From Pyrus communis (taxonomy: Eukaryota; Streptophyta; Magnoliopsida; Rosales; Rosaceae): DNA of 64,000 bases. Positions within the stretch are counted from its first letter, which is position 1. The number at the start of each line of letters is the position of its first letter. The notes under the pieces were generated by a model. The model was not told where the DNA came from. It ran no database searches and saw only the letters and a program-made list of their open reading frames with translations. The stretch is from contig NC_084804.1 in the NCBI RefSeq assembly GCF_963583255.1, positions 25,237,061 through 25,301,060 on the forward strand, written 5' to 3'. The translations under genes were made by a program, and so were the position numbers. Shown piece by piece: positions 43,050 to 54,513 of this stretch.

Positions 43050-43805
43050 ATGGCAAACTCATCGAACCTTAGCTTGGAATTGAGCCTTAGCAGTGATACG
43101 GGCGTGCCGCGTCAAGGTAACATATGGCGCCCTTCTTTCTTATCTTCTAACGGTCTTCTTACAGGTGAAGACTCCGTGATGCAGGACGCCACAACAGCTA
43201 CAATAGTAGCTAGGAACCTCCTCACTCCAAAAGATAGTAGGCTGCTGTCAGGATGGTCCGATGAGTTGGCCGTTCAAGAGTCCCTCGCACTTAGTGTTCA
43301 GTGTGCGAGTTCTGTGTCCAACATGGGCCAACGCCTGCTTGCCCGCTCCCGTCAGGTGGAATCATTGATGGCAGAGGTGGAAAGTCTTAAGCAAGAGATC
43401 CAGCAGCTTAAGTACGAGAATAGAAGTTTGCACGTGCTTGCCAACAACTATTCGACGGGCATGAAGAGGAAGCTTGATGAGCTGCAAGAGTCTGAAGGTC
43501 GGATTCACAGTGACCGTCAAAGGTTTTCGTCTTTCCTCCAGAGGCACCTTTTTCCTGGCTCATCCAGTGCTTGGCCAAGTATTGAGGCATCGGAGCGGGA
43601 GGCATCGGAGCTAGAGCATTCCAGGCCTCAATACTTGGCCAAGCGCTGGATGACCCAGGAAAAAGGTGCCTCTGGAGATAAGACGCAAGCCTTTGACGGT
43701 CACTGTGAATTCGACCCTCAGATTCTTGCAGCTCATCAAGCTTCCTCTTCATGCCCGCCGAATAGTTATTTGCAAGCACATGCAAACTTCTATTCTCGTA
43801 CTTAA
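43050..43805 (+). CDS. aORF of element E, truncated at a palindromic junction
   Basis: The start [16 protein letters not shown] and everything through LFPGSSSAWPSIEA match the other aORFs for about 179 codons. At about 43588 the sequence switches to the opposite strand of another aORF copy (F), so the remaining residues ([17 protein letters not shown] and onward) are an artefact of reading F backwards. The native MPSAP tail is lost. It overlaps the F copy in convergent orientation over 43408-43805. Confidence 0.75.
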   Translation: MANSSNLSLELSLSSDTGVPRQGNIWRPSFLSSNGLLTGEDSVMQDATTATIVARNLLTPKDSRLLSGWSDELAVQESLALSVQCASSVSNMGQRLLARSRQVESLMAEVESLKQEIQQLKYENRSLHVLANNYSTGMKRKLDELQESEGRIHSDRQRFSSFLQRHLFPGSSSAWPSIEASEREASELEHSRPQYLAKRWMTQEKGASGDKTQAFDGHCEFDPQILAAHQASSSCPPNSYLQAHANFYSRT

Positions 43806-44163
43806 GCTGTTTGATTTCCTGCTTAAGACTTTCCACCTCTGCCATCAACGATTCCACTTGGCGGGACCGAGCAAGCAGGCGTAGGCCCATGTTGGACACA
43901 GAGCTCGCACACTGAACACTAAGTGCGAGGGACTCTTGAACGGCCAACTCATCGGACCGTCCTGACAGCAGCCTACTATCTTTTGGAGTGAGGAGGTTTT
44001 TAGCTACTATTGTAGCTGTTGTGGCGTCCTGCATCACAGAGTCTTCACCTGAAAGAGGACCGTTAGAAGATAAAAAAGAAGGGCGCCATACATTACCTTG
44101 ACGGGGCGCAACCGGATCGCTGCTGAGACTAAAATCTAAGCTAAGGTTCGATGAGTTTGCCAT
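43408..44163 (-). CDS. aORF of partial unit F, truncated at the palindromic junction
   Basis: The ATG at 44163 begins MANSSNLSLDFSLSSDP; an upstream in-frame TTG is less likely. The protein matches the G copy through [19 protein letters not shown], then runs across the inverted junction (about 43588-43625) into the complement of E's aORF (QYLAKHWMSQEKGAS and on). Coiled-coil and [19 protein letters not shown] blocks are intact. One change against G is LDF versus LDL at the N-terminal LxLxL pattern. Confidence 0.75.
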   Translation of the reverse strand: MANSSNLSLDFSLSSDPVAPRQGNVWRPSFLSSNGPLSGEDSVMQDATTATIVAKNLLTPKDSRLLSGRSDELAVQESLALSVQCASSVSNMGLRLLARSRQVESLMAEVESLKQEIKQLKYENRSLHVLANNYSAGMKRKLDELQESEGRIHSDRQRLASYLQRHLFPGSSSAWPSIEAWNALAPMPPAPMPQYLAKHWMSQEKGASGGKTKTFDGHCESDLQTLAAHQASSSCPSNSCWQARANFYSRT

Positions 44164-47100
44164 TTTTTTCAAAAGTGTTCAAAGAGAAGGGGTGGATGGA
44201 GTTAAAAATTTCACAAAGGGCCGGAGTCGAGTTTCAGGAATGGGAAATCTTCAGAGTGTGTATGTTGGCGGTGATCGATAGCTCTATAAAATGCCAAGGC
44301 GACGCGTCCACCGATTCAAAGAGCCGAATTTTTCGGCGTAAGTTAGGCGACGCTCCCTCGGCTTTTCAGAAAACGCGTTCAACTTTGTCAAAAGATTTCT
44401 GACAAAGCTGAAAACACGTGGAGGCCATCATCGCAACTACACGTCTTTAGCCGACAAGCGCAAAGTTCGGCGACGCTTTCTCTGCTTTTCAGAAAACGCG
44501 TGCAGCTTTGTCAAAAGGAGCCGCATCTGCACTACCACGTGTCGTTCAGAAAGAGAAGGGGCGTCGTTCAGAAATCGAAGGGGCGCCTGCTCAGAAATCG
44601 AAGAGGCGTATTCAAAGATCGAAGAGGCGCCACTATTTCAAAAAGCCGGAATTGCGGGATCAAAACGTTTGTCGACAAGGGTAAAAAGTACCACCACTTG
44701 ATATTATCTCTATATATGTCGACCTTCGTCTTTTATGGCAGGGCAAACCTGAAGAAAATGCCCAACTCTCCCTCACCTCTGAGGGCGCACTCCCAGCAAA
44801 GCCTTTCAAAATACTCAATTCTTTCTTCTTCCCCAAAGATGATACCAGATGCCTGGAGTACATATGACCCAGGAGGAAACGGCGGATTGAAGCATGTGCT
44901 GATTCATTCACCGCTTCTTCAAAGCAAAGGTATCTCATATCATCAAGGTCAAAAGCAAAAGTATCTCATATCATGCTCTTTCCCTGTCTTTTTCTTTGTC
45001 CTTGTTCTTACTCGCATGGCAAAGTAAAAGAAGCAATCAGCCGGCACTTGGAGTCAATCTTCCGATCTGGAGCCAACTGCCTGGAATCTATTCCTGATTG
45101 CTTACCTAGCGTTGCTCTCGAGTAGTCATCTTCAACGGTTGATACACTTCCGGAGAAGGGACCACTTCTGCAAAGGAGAGCGAGTAAGGCAAGTGAAAAT
45201 GATACATTGAAGCATGTGGAGACAAACATAGGCTGAGTTATCCTCCAACCCTTTTCAATACGAATTGGAAAGATTGAACAAAGAAACAGACCAAAAGGGT
45301 ATGCTCAGACCTTCGGGGGAGACCAAAAGAACCATCCTGCTGCCCAGTTCAAGAAGTAGCACAAAGGAAAATCAATGATGGGCGGAAACCAGTTCGAGAG
45401 TAAGCCTGTGGAATCATCAAGATCAAGCCTCAATGCAATCAACAAAGAGAAGAGGGAATTTACACTCCATAACCAGATTTGCGTCCCTAAACTCTTCTCT
45501 TTGTTAATTACATTCTGCCATGTTTAGTATGTTTAGTTGTTGTTTGTGTGTTTACTTATGTTTTGTGTGAATCTATGCTTAAAACATTGAGGACAATGTT
45601 TGATTTAAGTGTGGGGGGGTAACTAATGTTGTTAATGCAAATTCGTGGGATTTTATCACCCATAACTTCAAATGTTGTTCCTTGCTGTTTTAAGGTGTTT
45701 TTAAGTTGTTTTAGAGTGTTTTAGTATGTTTTGTTTTTATAACTCCGAAAAGCACATAAAAATTTGAAAAATTGTTTTGAAAAGCCTAAAAAGAGTGTTT
45801 TGAGTCGTTTTTGTGAGTTTGTGTCTTAGGGTACCTTCCAACACAATGATAAGGATTTGGTTTGTAATTGCATGACTGTTAAAAAGAGTTATAAACATAG
45901 AGAAAAGTTTGATTTACTCTTGGTTTATGCTTAGTTATGGTTATAATGTATGACTTCACATGCAATCATAAAAGAAAAATTCGTTTTTGTAACATGCTTG
46001 AAGGAAGGAACTCAAACAAACGCTACAACCCTGTGAGACTTGAGCCATTACCTTCTTTGGAGAGTTATTTTCTGTGATTCTTTGTTTTCTAAAGTTGTTG
46101 AATGATCTCATTATTCCTTGCTTGGTTGCTACTTAGAATGCAATTGTATCATGATAGAACTAAATGCTAGAACTTATATCCGTTTCATTCAAAGCATGAT
46201 ATTGAGTTGCATAACATATATCAAGATGAAGTTGTGTAGTTGCCACCATAGCCAAATAGCCTTACTTCCCATATTTCGTATATATTGTAAGTCTTAACAC
46301 CGTTGAGCCTCGTTTAACCTATTTTCTTTGCTAACCATATCACCCCTTACCTAGCCTAGATTAGGACCATCCGTACCCTTGTTCTTAAAAGATAGTGAGC
46401 ATGACTTAAATGAATTCCTTTTGAGTACATTTTGCAAGAAAATGAGTGTGGGGGAGTAAAAGTTTGTTCTTAAGTTTGTATGTTTTGAGAGTCAAAAGAA
46501 AAGAAAAAAAAAAAAAATTGTGAAAAACATATGAAAAAGAAAAACAGAAAAGAAGAGAAAAGAAAGAAAGAAAAAAAAAAAAAAAAGAGCTTGTTCCCCC
46601 TTGTTGTTCAAAAGTTGAGTTTTCATTCAAAAGTGAATTCTACGTTAATTCAAATGCTTTGCTCGCTATTTCTTTAAGAACCTTTGTTTTCCATATACCT
46701 TCTTTGTTAGCCAAATACCTTTAGCCCCGTTACACCCCTTTGACTTCTATCTTGATCGTTATGTGTTCAATAATGTGGAGTTTGAAATTGATATGAGCTT
46801 ATGGAATCACTAGTTCTCATTCTAAGTAGTAGCATTCCATTCATGAGATCATATTCATGTCATTATCGTAAATCCAGAAAATGCTTTCCTTGTTATAACA
46901 TATGTGAGTGTTCGTCTACATGTTTACATCAATCTTCTCACATATAACTAGTGTAGGGTGTGTAGTCAGAAAATCTGTGTGAAAAACGAGTGCATATCTT
47001 GTAAGGATTTGAGCAATTTCTCTAAGGCATGTTACTACATTCGAAATGTGTTTTAAATGCTTAATTGTGAACTAGTATGTGGTGACTATGATTAAGAATG

Positions 47101-47288
47101 TACTTAAGTGTAATGATGGCAAAAATCTGTGGGAATGATGATTTTTAACTTGTCATGTGCTTTGGAAATCCCTAAGACGGTTGTTGGAAGGTTTAGGTTG
47201 TGTTTTACTTGTTTTGTTTCGTTTGGTTTTGTTTTGTTTTTCTTTCTGTTTTGCTCGAGGACTAGCAAAAGATAAGTGTGGGGGTATT
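43589..47288 (+). mobile_element. Partial internal region F (extra unit left of element G)
   Basis: This is antisense aORF, its upstream region and a 3' UTR in plus orientation, nearly identical to 50812-54513 of G at a shift of about 7.22 kb. It ends at polypurine tract 47273-47284 and LTR 47289. The gag and its own 5' LTR are missing on the left, where it meets E. Polypurine-tract copies are at 45606-45619, 46443-46454 and 47273-47284; an A-rich run lies at about 46497-46587. The plus-strand frame at 44500-45027 is a shadow of the aORF upstream region. Confidence 0.85.
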
Positions 47289-49375
47289 TGATAGGAGCAT
47301 ATTCATGCGACTTAAATGGCTTGTTCTCGTGCATTTACGTTATGTTTCTTTAGTTATTTTAGTACTTTAAGCTATTTTCGTGTGTTTGTAGGTCCAAAGG
47401 GCTAAAGGAGCAAAAAGATGCATTTTGGAGACTTTTGGAGCACTTTTGGGCTAAGGACGGATAGCTTATGCTTGAAGCCAAAGTGTTGGACGAAATTGAA
47501 GACCTAATTGGAGCCAAAGTGTTGGAACCTTGTTCTCTTTAGTTTTAGGACATTTAAACCTTTCCTAATCCCAATCATGCCATGCATAACACACATCCAT
47601 TCTAACACATTGTCATTGCACATGCATTTCCTTCATTAGTTAACCCACATGCACTTATCACTTATCATCACCACATATCATATCACTTAATCACTTATCA
47701 CTTATCATCACCACTTAACCACTTATCATATCATAACCACATATCATATCACTTATCACTTATCACTTAACATATCATCCACCTACTTCACCTACAACAT
47801 CCACCTACTTCACCTACAACATCCACTTCACCTACAACATCCACCTACTTCACCTACAACATCCACCTACTTCACCTACAACATCCACTTCACCTACAAC
47901 ATCCACCTACTTCACCTACAACATCCACTTCACCTACAACATCCACCTACTTCACCTACAACATCCACCTACTTCACCTACAAATGACATAGCCATATGT
48001 TCCCTCCACTACTCCTATAAATACCCTTGCATTCATTCATTCAAGGACATCTCATTTCATACACAACACATTACAAACACATTCTCCCTTCCCTAGCCGT
48101 GAGCTTCCCATCCATTCCCTTATAATCCAAACACCACTCCTCATCCATTTCCATAATCCCCCAAACCTCACCTTAGACCTTGTGCTACAACAACGAGGAA
48201 GATAAGAGGGCCTAAACGTTCATACAATTCAAGTGTGAGTTGTTGGAATGTTTAGGTGTTTCTTTGATTTCAAAGTTTAAATTTAATTCTCTTTGTTTTG
48301 TACGTATGAGGAATGGAAGAGAAGAGTGCCTAAACGTTCATACAATTCAAGTTTGAGTTGTTGGAATGTTTAGGTGTTTCTTTGATTTCAAAGTTATGAG
48401 GAACTAAACCCCCTTTAGCTAGGGGGTGATTCAAAATACATGTTTATGCTTGCATTATGAATTGATTACTTTTGGTTGGAATTTAATAAGTTGTGGATTC
48501 AATTTGTTTAACCGTTTGATTCATAACTTATTTATGAATGTTTATTAAGCATGCGCGCTTAATTTTCATGCATGAATATGACGCTAGAATATAAGTGAAT
48601 TTCACCTAATCGTTATGAACTTATATTCACAAGTAGTGGAGGTTGCTTATAAACAATCACGTTAAATGAATTCTTGGCATAAGTTTCATGCGTATTCCAT
48701 AGTAACGAATGCCTCGTCAACACTTATAGTTTTCATAATGCTTAATGATCTTTGATTGTATCTTTATTGTGCTTTTCACGTAAAGGACTTTTGGAGAATG
48801 TGGTGAATTGCGTTGCGCTAACCCATCCAATTCATTAACTTAAGGAAAACTTGACGGTTAATTTAAGCGGACCTAATTAACCCGGGGCGTTGAGTTTCAT
48901 AATTTATCGAAAGACCAACTGAGAATCAATTTTGTATGCAAGTGTAACATGTGTGGAGAAGAACCCCTTGGCTATTCCATCATCCATATTTTTATCACAT
49001 TCATCTTTACTATCTGTTTTAAATTATAATCTGTCCGTTTAATTTCATATCGTCCAAACACAATTCCCCCCTCTATTTTGTTAAGTCTTAATCATTTGAT
49101 TTGTCTTATTTTATGTTTTTAAGTATTTGGAGTCTTTTGAACTTGTTTTGAGTCTTTTAGTTTGTCTTAGTGTTTTAAAAGTTAGTTTTAAAGCCATTCT
49201 GAGTCATAGTAGTCTTGTTAAGAGTATTTTAATTTAGTTTTTATGTTTTTAAGTCAATTTAGAAGGTTTTAGCAAGCCCTCCTAATCCCCGGTCTAGAAC
49301 GATCCCTCACTTATCCATTCTACTACAATTGTCAAACGAGGGTTTAATTTGAGTGTCAAGTAAAATCTCGCATCA
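47289..49375 (+). repeat. Element G 5' LTR (also the right end of unit F)
   Basis: The LTR starts TGATAGGAGC and ends CTCGCATCA. It has the U3 minisatellite at about 47775-47981, TATAAATA at 48016-48023 and a tandem duplication of the segment with CCTAAACGTTCATACAATTC (about 48211-48400) that is not present in A. U5 CTAATCCCCGG is at 49282-49292. Confidence 0.92.
47775..47981 (+). repeat. U3 minisatellite of LTR G
   Basis: About ten units, 22-bp and 18-bp versions mixed, of the same CATCCACCTACTTCACC family as in element A but in a different order. The copy in the right LTR is at about 55000-55206. Confidence 0.85.
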
Positions 49376-49380
49376 AATTT

Positions 49381-49398
49381 TGGCGCCGTTGCCGGGGA
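49381..49398 (+). other. Primer-binding site of element G (tRNA-Asp)
   Basis: TGGCGCCGTTGCCGGGGA lies 5 bases after the LTR end; GGGATTAAGAAATTTGCTAATCCC follows as a weaker hairpin than in D. Confidence 0.9.
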
Positions 49399-49490
49399 TT
49401 AAGAAATTTGCTAATCCCTTGGATTGTTTGTTTCTGTATTGTCTTTTAGATTTAGTTTTTTTTATTTGTGTTTTGTTTGTTAAGAACAAG

Positions 49491-50612
49491 ATGGCACTTG
49501 ATAATGCTTCTCTTTTGTCACAACTCATGGAAAGGTCCCAAATGCAAAGAGTTGATATATTTAATCTTCAATCAAGGAATAACGTGTTTTCCAATACTTA
49601 CAATTCGGATTGGAGTGATCATTCAAACTCTATGTGGTGGGAACCTCAAAATGCTCAACAAGGAGGATATTGGCAGCCACCACAACCTCATATTCAATAT
49701 GCCCAACCAAATTTATGTTCGTCAATAAATTATAATCAAAAGCTTGATGAATTAATTTGTTTGGTGCAGGGCTTACAAAATCAAGACAATGAGGCTCAAC
49801 AAGAAGGATATTGGCAGCCGTATGAGGAGCTCTATTCAACGCCTATGCAGCCACCACAACCTGCCCAAAGTAATGTAGGTAATTCAAATGATAATGATAC
49901 GATTTTTCAAATACTTACTACTCTGGAAAAGCAAATTGGGCAGATAGCGGAGTTCGAAGGACAATTTTGCGACCAAGGCGAACTCCCTAGTTCAACCATT
50001 GCAAATCAGAAGGGAGAATTTGAAACTGCCAAGGAAATCATGTTGAGCAGTGACAAGGAGGTTGGAACGGACCCTCAACCATCAAAATCAAATCACAAGG
50101 AAGAGGAATACACCCAACCCACGGAAAGGGTGGAAACACCTTTACCGGAGGCTCCTATTGCTCCTATGCCATCTAATACAGGTATGGTTGTTCCAAATTT
50201 CATTATTTTTAACCCTATTCCTTGCAGATTCATGACTTCCAAGGAAGAAGAAGGTGAAAAAGACATCTTGGAAGCCCTTCCAAAGGTGACAAGTAGGGAA
50301 TGTCATGAATCCATCAAAGAGGACGTTCTTGAAACCACAAAATCCAAAAAAGTTAAATTTGATGACATTGGACAAGTAATAACCATCACTTGCAATCTGG
50401 CCAAGTCCAATATCCCTGAAACTTTCAAAGGAGTGGTATTTGTCATTGAGTTCTTGTCAGACAAAACAAGTAAGTATTTTTTTCCAAATTCCATTAGATT
50501 TTATACTAACTTGCTATTTTTTTTGAATCAGGCACCTACACTAGAATTCAAACCAATGCCGGTTCACTTCAAGTATCACCTTCCATTCAAGGACCAATTC
50601 CATGCCGTTTGA
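49491..50612 (+). CDS. Shortened gag-like protein of element G
   Basis: A 373-aa frame starts at the ATG of MALDNASLL; the open frame continues upstream through the PBS. It is longer than the element A version because it keeps extra pieces: a second WQP-rich segment, [22 protein letters not shown] (present in D as [22 protein letters not shown]) and ETAKEIMLSSDKEVGTDPQPSK ([16 protein letters not shown]). Capsid, CCHC knuckle and protease are absent. The C-terminus again ends in APTLEFKPMPVHFKY, the start of the RT region. The two copies therefore derive from one larger deletion form and have since diverged by indels. Confidence 0.7.
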   Translation: MALDNASLLSQLMERSQMQRVDIFNLQSRNNVFSNTYNSDWSDHSNSMWWEPQNAQQGGYWQPPQPHIQYAQPNLCSSINYNQKLDELICLVQGLQNQDNEAQQEGYWQPYEELYSTPMQPPQPAQSNVGNSNDNDTIFQILTTLEKQIGQIAEFEGQFCDQGELPSSTIANQKGEFETAKEIMLSSDKEVGTDPQPSKSNHKEEEYTQPTERVETPLPEAPIAPMPSNTGMVVPNFIIFNPIPCRFMTSKEEEGEKDILEALPKVTSRECHESIKEDVLETTKSKKVKFDDIGQVITITCNLAKSNIPETFKGVVFVIEFLSDKTSKYFFPNSIRFYTNLLFFLNQAPTLEFKPMPVHFKYHLPFKDQFHAV

Positions 50613-50713
50613 TTTTATTTATGTTAATAAAAAAATAAAAATAAAAAAAAAAAAACAAAAAAAAAGAGAAAAAGAAAAAAAGAAAGATACTAAACATGGA
50701 GAAAGGTGGAGCT

Positions 50714-51385
50714 TCACAAAGGTTGTTTGCGTGAAGTCCCACTACGAGGCGCAGAAGCGGAAGGCGCAGAAGCGGGAGGCATAGAAGCGGGAGGCATCGA
50801 AGCGGAAGGCATCGGAGCGGGAGGCATAGGAGCTAGAGCATTCCAGGCCTCAATACTTGGCCAAGCGCTGGATGACCCAGGAAAAAGGTGCCTCTGGAGA
50901 TAAGACGCAAGCCTTTGACGGTCACTGTGAATTCGACCCTCAGATTCTTGCAGCTCATCAAGCTTCCTCTTCATGCCCGCCGAATAGTTATTTGCAAGCA
51001 CATGCAAACTTCTATTCTCGTACTTAAGCTGTTTGATTTCCTGCTTAAGACTTTCCACCTCTGCCATCAACGATTCCACTTGGCGGGACCGAGCAAGCAG
51101 GCGTAGGCCCATGTTGGACACAGAGCTCGCACACTGAACACTAAGTGCGAGGGACTCTTGAACGGCCAACTCATCGGACCGTCCTGACAGCAGCCTACTA
51201 TCTTTTGGAGTGAGGAGGTTTTTAGCTACTATTGTAGCTGTTGTGGCGTCCTGCATCACAGAGTCTTCACCTGAAAGAGGACCGTTAGAAGATAAAAAAG
51301 AAGGGCGCCATACATTACCTTGACGGGGCGCAACCGGATCGCTGCTGAGACTCAAATCTAAGCTAAGGTTCGATGAGTTTGCCAT
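50714..51385 (-). CDS. Antisense ORF (aORF), coiled-coil protein, element G copy
   Basis: This is the most complete aORF copy, 223 aa from the ATG at 51385. The N-terminus MANSSNLSLDLSLSSDP has the LxLxL pattern; [27 protein letters not shown] follows as two overlapping conserved blocks; the coiled coil lies at about 95-165; the tail has repeated [15 protein letters not shown] units and ends SGTSRKQPL. It runs opposite to gag with its own upstream region. The tail differs from A mainly in number and spelling of repeats. No enzymatic motif is recognised and the product is unknown. Confidence 0.8.
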   Translation of the reverse strand: MANSSNLSLDLSLSSDPVAPRQGNVWRPSFLSSNGPLSGEDSVMQDATTATIVAKNLLTPKDSRLLSGRSDELAVQESLALSVQCASSVSNMGLRLLARSRQVESLMAEVESLKQEIKQLKYENRSLHVLANNYSAGMKRKLDELQESEGRIHSDRQRLASYLQRHLFPGSSSAWPSIEAWNALAPMPPAPMPSASMPPASMPPASAPSASAPRSGTSRKQPL

Positions 51386-52690
51386 TTTTTTCAAAAGTGT
51401 TCAAAGAGAAGGGGTGGATGGAGTTAAAAATTTCACAAAGGGCCGGAGTCGAGTTTCAGGAATGGGAAATCTTCAGAGTGTGTATGTTGGCGGTGATCGA
51501 TAGCTCTATAAAATGCCAAGGCGACGCGTCCACCGATTCAAAGAGCCGGATTTTTCGGCGTAAGTTAGGCGACGCTCCCTCGGCTTTTCAGAAAACGCGT
51601 TCAACTTTGTCAAAAGATTTCTGACAAAGCTGAAAACACGTGGAGGCCATCATCGCAACTACACATCTTTAGCCGACAAGCGCAAAGTTCGGCGACGCTT
51701 TCTCTACTTTTCAGAAAACGCGTGCAGCTTTGTCAAAAGGAGCCGCATCTGCACTACCACGTGTCGTTCAGAAAGAGAAGGGGCGTCGTTCAGAAATCGA
51801 AGGGGCGCCTGCTCAGAAATCGAAGAGGCGTATTCAAAGATCGAAGAGGCGCCACTATTTCAAAAAGCCGGAATTGCGGGATCAAAACGTTTGTCGACAA
51901 GGGTAAAAAGTACCACCACTTGATATTATCTCTATATATGTCGACCTTCGTCTTTTATGGCAGGGCAAACCTGAAGAAAATGCCCAACTCTCCCTCACCT
52001 CTGAGGGCGCACTCCCAGCAAAGCCTTTCAAAATACTCAATTCTTTCTTCTTCCCCAAAGATGATACCAGATGCCTGGAGTACATATGACCCAGGAGGAA
52101 ACGGCGGATTGAAGCATGTGCTGATTCATTCACCGCTTCTTCAAAGCAAAGGTATCTCATATCATCAAGGTCAAAAGCAAAAGTATCTCATATCATGCTC
52201 TTTCCCTGTCTTTTTCTTTGTCCTTGTTCTTACTCGCATGGCAAAGTAAAAGAAGCAATCAGCCGGCACTTGGAGTCAATCTTCCGATCTGGAGCCAACT
52301 GCCTGGAATCTATTCCTGATTGCTTACCTAGCGTTGCTCTCGAGTAGTCATCTTCAACGGTTGATACACTTCCGGAGAAGGGACCACTTCTGCAAAGGAG
52401 AGCGAGTAAGGCAAGTGAAAATGATACATTGAAGCATGTGGAGACAAACATAGGCTGAGTTATCCTCCAACCCTTTTCAATACGAATTGGAAAGATTGAA
52501 CAAAGAAACAGACCAAAAGGGTATGCTCAGACCTTCGGGGGAGACCAAAAGAACCATCCTGCTGCCCAGTTCAAGAAGTAGCACAAAGGAAAATCAATGA
52601 TGGGCGGAAACCAGTTCGAGAGTAAGCCTGTGGAATCATCAAGATCAAGCCTCAATGCAATCAACAAAGAGAAGAGGGAATTTACACTCC
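51386..52690 (-). promoter_or_regulatory. Upstream region and putative promoter of the element G aORF
   Basis: The layout is as in A: TATA-like motif on the minus strand near 51507 (plus strand CTCTATAAAATG), about 120 bp before the ATG, an ACAAAGCTG/TTTGTCAAAAG repeat pair, ACGTG cores near 51638 and 51762, and AAATCGAAGGGGCG repeats. The TATA text differs from A (TATAAAATG versus TATAAGAAG). The 51722-52249 plus-strand frame is a shadow. Confidence 0.55.
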
Positions 52691-54513
52691 ATAACCAGAT
52701 TTGCGTCCCTAAACTCTTCTCTTTGTTAATTACATTCTGCCATGTTTAGTATGTTTAGTTGTTGTTTGTGTGTTTACTTATGTTTTGTGTGAATCTATGC
52801 TTAAAACATTGAGGACAATGTTTGATTTAAGTGTGGGGGGGTAACTAATGTTGTTAATGCAAATTCGTGGGATTTTATCACCCATAACTTCAAATGTTGT
52901 TCCTTGCTGTTTTAAGGTGTTTTTAAGTTGTTTTAGAGTGTTTTAGTATGTTTTGTTTTTATAACTCCGAAAAGCACATAAAAATTTGAAAAATTGTTTT
53001 GAAAAGCCTAAAAAGAGTGTTTTGAGTCGTTTTTGTGAGTTTGTGTCTTAGGGTACCTTCCAACACAATGATAAGGATTTGGTTTGTAATTGCATGACTG
53101 TTAAAAAGAGTTATAAACATAGAGAAAAGTTTGATTTACTCTTGGTTTATGCTTAGTTATGGTTATAATGTATGACTTCACATGCAATCATAAAAGAAAA
53201 ATTCGTTTTTGTAACATGCTTGAAGGAAGGAACTCAAACAAACGCTACAACCCTGTGAGACTTGAGCCATTACCTTCTTTGGAGAGTTATTTTCTGTGAT
53301 TCTTTGTTTTCTAAAGTTGTTGAATGATCTCATTATTCCTTGCTTGGTTGCTACTTAGAATGCAATTGTATCATGATAGAACTAAATGCTAGAACTTATA
53401 TCCGTTTCATTCAAAGCATGATATTGAGTTGCATAACATATATCAAGATGAAGTTGTGTAGTTGCCACCATAGCCAAATAGCCTTACTTCCCATATTTCG
53501 TATATATTGTAAGTCTTAACACCGTTGAGCCTCGTTTAACCTATTTTCTTTGCTAACCATATCACCCCTTACCTAGCCTAGATTAGGACCATCCGTACCC
53601 TTGTTCTTAAAAGATAGTGAGCATGACTTAAATGAATTCCTTTTGAGTACATTTTGCAAGAAAATGAGTGTGGGGGAGTAAAAGTTTGTTCTTAAGTTTG
53701 TATGTTTTGAGAGTCAAAAGAAAAGAAAAAAAAAAAAAAATTGTGAAAAACATATGAAAAAGAAAAACAGAAAAGAAGAGAAAAGAAAGAAAGAAAAAAA
53801 AAAAAAAAAAAGAGCTTGTTCCCCCTTGTTGTTCAAAAGTTGAGTTTTCATTCAAAAGTGAATTCTACGTTAATTCAAATGCTTTGCTCGCTATTTCTTT
53901 AAGAACCTTTGTTTTCCATATACCTTCTTTGTTAGCCAAATACCTTTAGCCCCGTTACACCCCTTTGACTTCTATCTTGATCGTTATGTGTTCAATAATG
54001 TGGAGTTTGAAATTGATATGAGCTTATGGAATCACTGGTTCTCATTCTAAGTAGTAGCATTCCATTCATGAGATCATATTCATGTCATTATCGTAAATCC
54101 AGAAAATGCTTTCCTTGTTATAACATATGTGAGTGTTCGTCTACATGTTTACATCAATCTTCTCACATATAACTAGTGTAGGGTGTGTAGTCAGAAAATC
54201 TGTGTGAAAAACGAGTGCACATCTTGTAAGGATTTGAGCAATTTCTCTAAGGCATGTTACTACATTCGAAATGTGTTTTAAATGCTTAATTGTGAACTAG
54301 TATGTGGTGACTATGATTAAGAATGTACTTAAGTGTAATGATGGCAAAAATCTGTGGGAATGATGATTTTTAACTTGTCATGTGCTTTGGAAATCCCTAA
54401 GACGATTGTTGGAAGGTTTAGGTTGTGTTTTACTTGTTTTGTTTCGTTTGGTTTTGTTTTGTTTTTCTTTCTGTTTTGCTCGAGGACTAGCAAAAGATAA
54501 GTGTGGGGGTATT
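52691..54513 (+). other. 3' UTR of element G
   Basis: Polypurine-tract copies are at 52828-52841 (with hairpin), 53665-53676 (TGAGTGTGGGGG) and 54498-54509 (hairpin 54474-54495). An A-rich run lies at about 53714-53812. No gene is seen. Confidence 0.8.
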
